From contig LLCB01000060.1 in NCBI GenBank assembly GCA_001414345.1, positions 1 through 64,000 of the forward strand: 64,000 bases of DNA, given 5' to 3'. This document shows positions 60,389 to 64,000 of the stretch, one piece after another (the first letter of the stretch is position 1; the number at the start of each line of letters is the position of its first letter). Position numbers and translations under genes: made by a program. The notes under the pieces are model-generated. The model saw only the letters and a list, made by a program, of their open reading frames with translations. It was not told the origin of the DNA and searched no databases. The DNA comes from Hymenoscyphus infarciens. Lineage: Eukaryota > Ascomycota > Leotiomycetes > Helotiales > Helotiaceae.

Positions 60389-60563
60389 TGTTATAGAAAG
60401 GACACGTGACTATACTAGTAGACCTGTATATAGCTATAAGAGTGCTCCGCACTCTCCTCTTCTCTTCAGACGTTTATTATCACACTATATAAGAGATTAC
60501 TTTCACGTATTTCACCGGGCCTAGCTATAAGCTCCTGATCTGTGATCTGTCTCTTATGCTACA
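60389..60563 (+). repeat. TRIM-2 right LTR
   Basis: 175 bp, uninterrupted, the reference for reconstructing where the LINE entered the left LTR. Confidence 0.88.
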
Positions 60564-61109
60564 GTTATCACTGCCTCTCGACCGAACGACCTCCGAGTCG
60601 ACTCTGAATTCGCCTCCGACTTTATTCTGAACTTTTTCAGACCCACACTCTTTTAGCAATTCGAATCGGATGCGAATCGGTTGAAATACGCTCTTGAAGT
60701 GAGCTCTTAACTGAGTTATCACTGTCACCTACAACGTTTCCTCTCGATGTCCGCCTCCGACTCTGCTTTGAACTTTTTCTGATTTTTACTTTGAACTTTT
60801 TCCGACCTGCTAGCCGGACAGGATCGGACTACACTCTTTTAGCGAACGCTTGCTTTTGATATAGAAGGATTGGAAACGAAGTCTCTATTTTGCAAGCATC
60901 TACGAATACGATTCGGAACCGACATCTCGACATCTCGTCTCGCTTACGACAATTTCAATAAACAAAGCATCTTCGAACTCGGGTCAGCTACAATTCAGAC
61001 CCTAATCTACCTTTTCGCTTACAATAAATACAACAACTTACACCATCCCGATTCGACCCTAAACGATAACATAGAAGACTCGGGACGAGTCTTTTTTAAG
61101 AGAGGGGGA

Positions 61110-61424
61110 TGTGACGGCATACTATCATCCTAGATAGCTAGGAGTACCTGCCACATATGAGGTTTCAGCAGTTATTGTCTTATATTATCTGTTTTAGGAA
61201 GGTTACGTAGGTTCGGGCTTTTATATTAGCCGACGTATATCGTTGTTCGGTTTTAGACCCTTTTGTACTATCTAAACCTCTTATATATAGCTGCCTACTC
61301 CTAGAGTTAGAAAAGGCTAGTTTAGCCTTTTCTTCTATATTAGAGCCTAGTATTTATATACGTTATTCTACTAAACGCACTTCTATATATCTCTTCTATA
61401 GTTATATATATTTCGTACTATTAT
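61110..61424 (+). repeat. 3' LTR of the gag-only element, least mutated type B LTR
   Basis: Starts TGTGACGG. It keeps many CpA/TpG sites and a perfect AGTTTAGCCTTTT (61319-61331) about 30 nt after TATATATA (61281-61288). That spacing fits a transcription start at the motif. The last base or two are cut by Copia-3. Confidence 0.88.
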
Positions 61425-64000
61425 TGTCGGTATATATACAAGGGGTAAATAGCGACTCGGATTAGTATACGTGAGTGTACGTGATTCTCGCTTAAGGGCT
61501 ACTTAAGTAGTCATCGTAGCTAGCTTTACTCGGTATATACGAACGATAATATAACTCTTTTTATATCGCTTTTATAACTATAAGTTATACTAACACTAAT
61601 CAGTAGACGTATAGATTAGATTAGATACTTAGTTACTTTGTATATTTCTACTACGAGTATACTTATATAAAAGTAAACTCGATATTACTAGCAGACTCCT
61701 CTTCACAGATCGTAGTTTCTTCTACTATTTAAATTCACGATAAATAGTAAACGCTTCTTAATACAGGAAGCATCGATTACTAATACCGACCTCCTATTAT
61801 CCTCTAAAACAATTTATACTCTCTAAGACACTTATTTATCTGAAACTTAAATTCTCTTTTATCTACTAAGTAAAGTATCAACGGACTTTTAATAACATCT
61901 AAATTTACTTATAATATCTATAATATCTATAATATCTATAATATAATAGATATACTAATACTAGTTCTAATAACCTTAGAAGCTTTAACTTTAGTACTAA
62001 AATAGGCCTTAAAGCTAGTACTAAAGTTAAAGTTAATATAGATAAAAGAGATAATTTTTACTACTAAAAGAGAAGAAGAGTATACTAAAAGAGAGAATAA
62101 AGACCTTCTTCTTTAAAATGAATTTTAAATAAACTTTAAAGAATAAGATTAAGATAAATTTACTAAGATCTACTAATCTATAAATACTAAGTTATAATAG
62201 ACGCTTTATAGAAGAGGTATATAAGTTAAGATAAATAGATATAAAATACTTATATCTTAAGTACTATATAATACTACTACTAAGGTTAACTAAACTAAGT
62301 AGTTAGATAAAGAATTAAAAGCTATAATATTAGAAAGAGATACTAGTAGTAGAGTTTTTAGATCTTATTATAAATATATACTAGAATAGATTAAAAGATA
62401 ATAAAAGCTATAATAATAATAACTATAACCTCTATAACCTCTATAATAGTAACCTCTAGCTAAAAATATTACTTAAAACACCTAATCTAAGATAAAGACT
62501 AGAGACGAAGCTTTATAAGTATCTACTATATAATAATAATAATAACTAATACCTTTGACGACTTTAATCCTACTAACTAAAAGGAAAGACCTAAGTAATC
62601 TAGTATAACCTTTAATCTAACTTTTAAGTCTACTAAAAGATAACTAGACCTCCTTCTTTATATCCTATTAATTTAGTAAAGATACTAGTAGTAACGATTT
62701 TAACAATACCTTTAAGTATCTAGAATATAATTAGTAATAAGATAATCTTAGTAGAAGACTACTAATATAAATAAATATAATATATTTTAAACTAAAGTTA
62801 ACTTTATAAAATTCTTAAAAGGGTTAAGACTACTCTTATATATTAGATACTTTTATAAAAGTATATAAGAATAATTAAAAGTATAGTAGAAAAGAAAATA
62901 ACTTTATAATTAAAGTTATAATATTTAAAGATATATATAAGAGAAGTAAAGTATTACTAGTAATTTACTCTCTTACCTTCTCTACTATACTAAAAGGTAA
63001 TACTTTAAATTACTTTTATACTATACTTTTTAATAAAAACATTAATTAATCTTTTAAAGTTTTATCTATATTTATATAATAATACTTTAAAGATAAACTT
63101 TATAAAAGAGACTAATTATCTAAGTAGAATAATATTAATTTATAGGAGATAATATAAGTATTTAGAGTATTAATATCAAGCTCTTTTAAAAATATATTAT
63201 TAAGACTTAATTTACTAAGATTTTCCCTCTCTATTAACTTTCATACTAATAGTTAGTTTTTAAATAAGCTAATTTTAGTATATAAAAAAGTCTTAGATTA
63301 TACTATTATAATATTAACCTTATTCTAAGACCTTTTAATTTCTAATACTATTACTCTTCTATAAAGTTTAATCTAATCCTATATAAAAGTCTACTTAGAG
63401 ATAGTTATAAATAAAATTATAATAACTAAAAGGTACTTTTATAAAAGTAGATAATATAGTATAAATAATTTTAGTAATATAAATTAATATAAGAAGAAGA
63501 GGATATATTATATATATAGAAAAGACGACTATTTATCTTAGGATTATAGTTAAAAAGAGTAAGACTATTACTTTATTAAATAAACTAATAAGAATTCTAG
63601 ATACTTTAAAAATAAGTAAGATAAGTATACTAGAAAAGTATATAATATAAATATAATATATACTTAGAGTATATAAGAGAAGGAGATATTAGAGACACTT
63701 TATACTATTACTTTATTAAAAGAAGATAGTTACTTATTAGATACTAGTTTAGATAAAGAAGTTATCTATTATAATATTACTTTTATAGGATTTATTAATA
63801 ATTTAAATACTAAATAACTTACTATAAATTTAATAAGTTTAATATAAAGATACGTTATTAATAGATATATTTTATAAAACCTAAATAACCTAAATAATAC
63901 TTCTAATATTATATATGAATTTATAGAGAAAGTATTTATAATAATAGCTAAAAGATATATAAAAGAGAACTTCTTTAGTATAATAATCGATATTAAGGTA
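61425..64000 (+). mobile_element. Copia-3, 5' part of a Ty1/Copia element, runs off the window
   Basis: The 171-bp LTR 61425-61595 (TGTCGG...TAACA) is followed by the same leader, gag and zinc-knuckle region as Copia-1 (knuckle near 63500-63545). Pol is beyond the window edge. The gag is about as heavily RIP-mutated as Copia-1, while the LTR is less so. It is inserted at the extreme end of the type B LTR. Confidence 0.9.

Larger units (their letters stand above)
53705..60563 (+). mobile_element. TRIM-2, miniature LTR element with a LINE inserted in its left LTR
   Basis: Right LTR 60389-60563 (175 bp, TGTTA...CTACA). Left LTR is in two parts, 53705-53807 and 59535-59606, which together match the right LTR without indels. 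Flanking GTTAT duplications are perfect (53700-53704, 60564-60568). The interior (59607-60388, 782 bp) is non-coding and holds four copies of CGTCCTCTCTCTCTCT (59691-59755) and repeated TCTTCGATCT blocks. It is distinct from TRIM-1 in sequence. Confidence 0.9.
51866..61424 (+). mobile_element. Gag-only type B LTR element, only partly RIP-mutated, hosting TRIM-2
   Basis: LTRs at 51866-52181 and 61110-61424. Without the inserted TRIM-2 (with its LINE) the element is about 2.7 kb. Gag-like sequence lies near 52900-53240 and the 3' region at 60569-61109. The stretches 52440-53700 and 60570-61110 keep near-normal composition, and a plus-strand open frame of 87 codons survives at 60870-61133. Purine tract AGAGGGGGA precedes the unmutated LTR start TGTGACGG. 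Copia-3 has inserted in the last bases of the right LTR, so the target duplication of this element cannot be read. Confidence 0.85.

Overview
The window looks like a chromosome segment of a filamentous ascomycete (Pezizomycotina). The genes have short introns of 53-61 nt with fungal donor and branch-point signals. They include a secreted GH11 xylanase, a fungal-type MYND protein and a dispersed 5S rRNA gene. About four fifths of the window is very AT-rich DNA almost lacking CpA and TpG, with TAG/TAA standing where CAG/CAA is expected. That is the signature of repeat-induced point mutation (RIP). The species cannot be named from this sequence alone.

Layout. 1-2815: AT-rich DNA with a 13-copy tandem array, a reversed LTR and a decayed gag region. 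2816-14277: a gene island of normal composition. It holds a zinc-finger gene with an in-frame TAG, a MITE-like element, a Cys-rich surface-protein candidate, a 5S rRNA gene, a broken hypothetical gene, a GH11 xylanase and a MYND gene. 14278-23526: a RIP-mutated Tc1/mariner element that landed about 15 bp from the MYND start codon and was later split by a full-length chromodomain Gypsy element (14843-22684). 23527-50400: an unrecognised RIP-mutated reading frame cut in two places, by an 18.4-kb LTR/gag array (24188-42607, outer duplication CTTCT) and by a Copia element (43691-49890, TSD AATAG). The array itself carries a 1.1-kb LTR mini-element and a second Copia. 50400-51865: a reversed Gypsy pol fragment. 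51866-61424: a gag-only LTR element holding a second mini-element, whose left LTR holds a 5.7-kb LINE. 61425-64000: a third Copia copy running off the window. Eight insertion events can be bounded by LTRs, TIRs or target-site duplications.

How the parts work together. The Gypsy element and the gag-only elements share the 3' third of the LTR and the 5' leader. In both, a 13-nt motif lying about 29 nt after a TATA-like run is complementary to a 13-nt motif two bases after the LTR. The two motifs have changed together between subfamilies. This is the arrangement expected of a self-priming, Tf1/sushi-like chromovirus that could supply proteins to gag-only relatives. Several array copies have lost the 13-nt downstream motif, which suggests that they arose by recombination and not by transposition.

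The gene island appears to be eroding. Two genes contain in-frame TAG codons of the CpA-to-TpA type, a third small frame may end at such a codon, and the MYND gene beside the transposon is out of frame.
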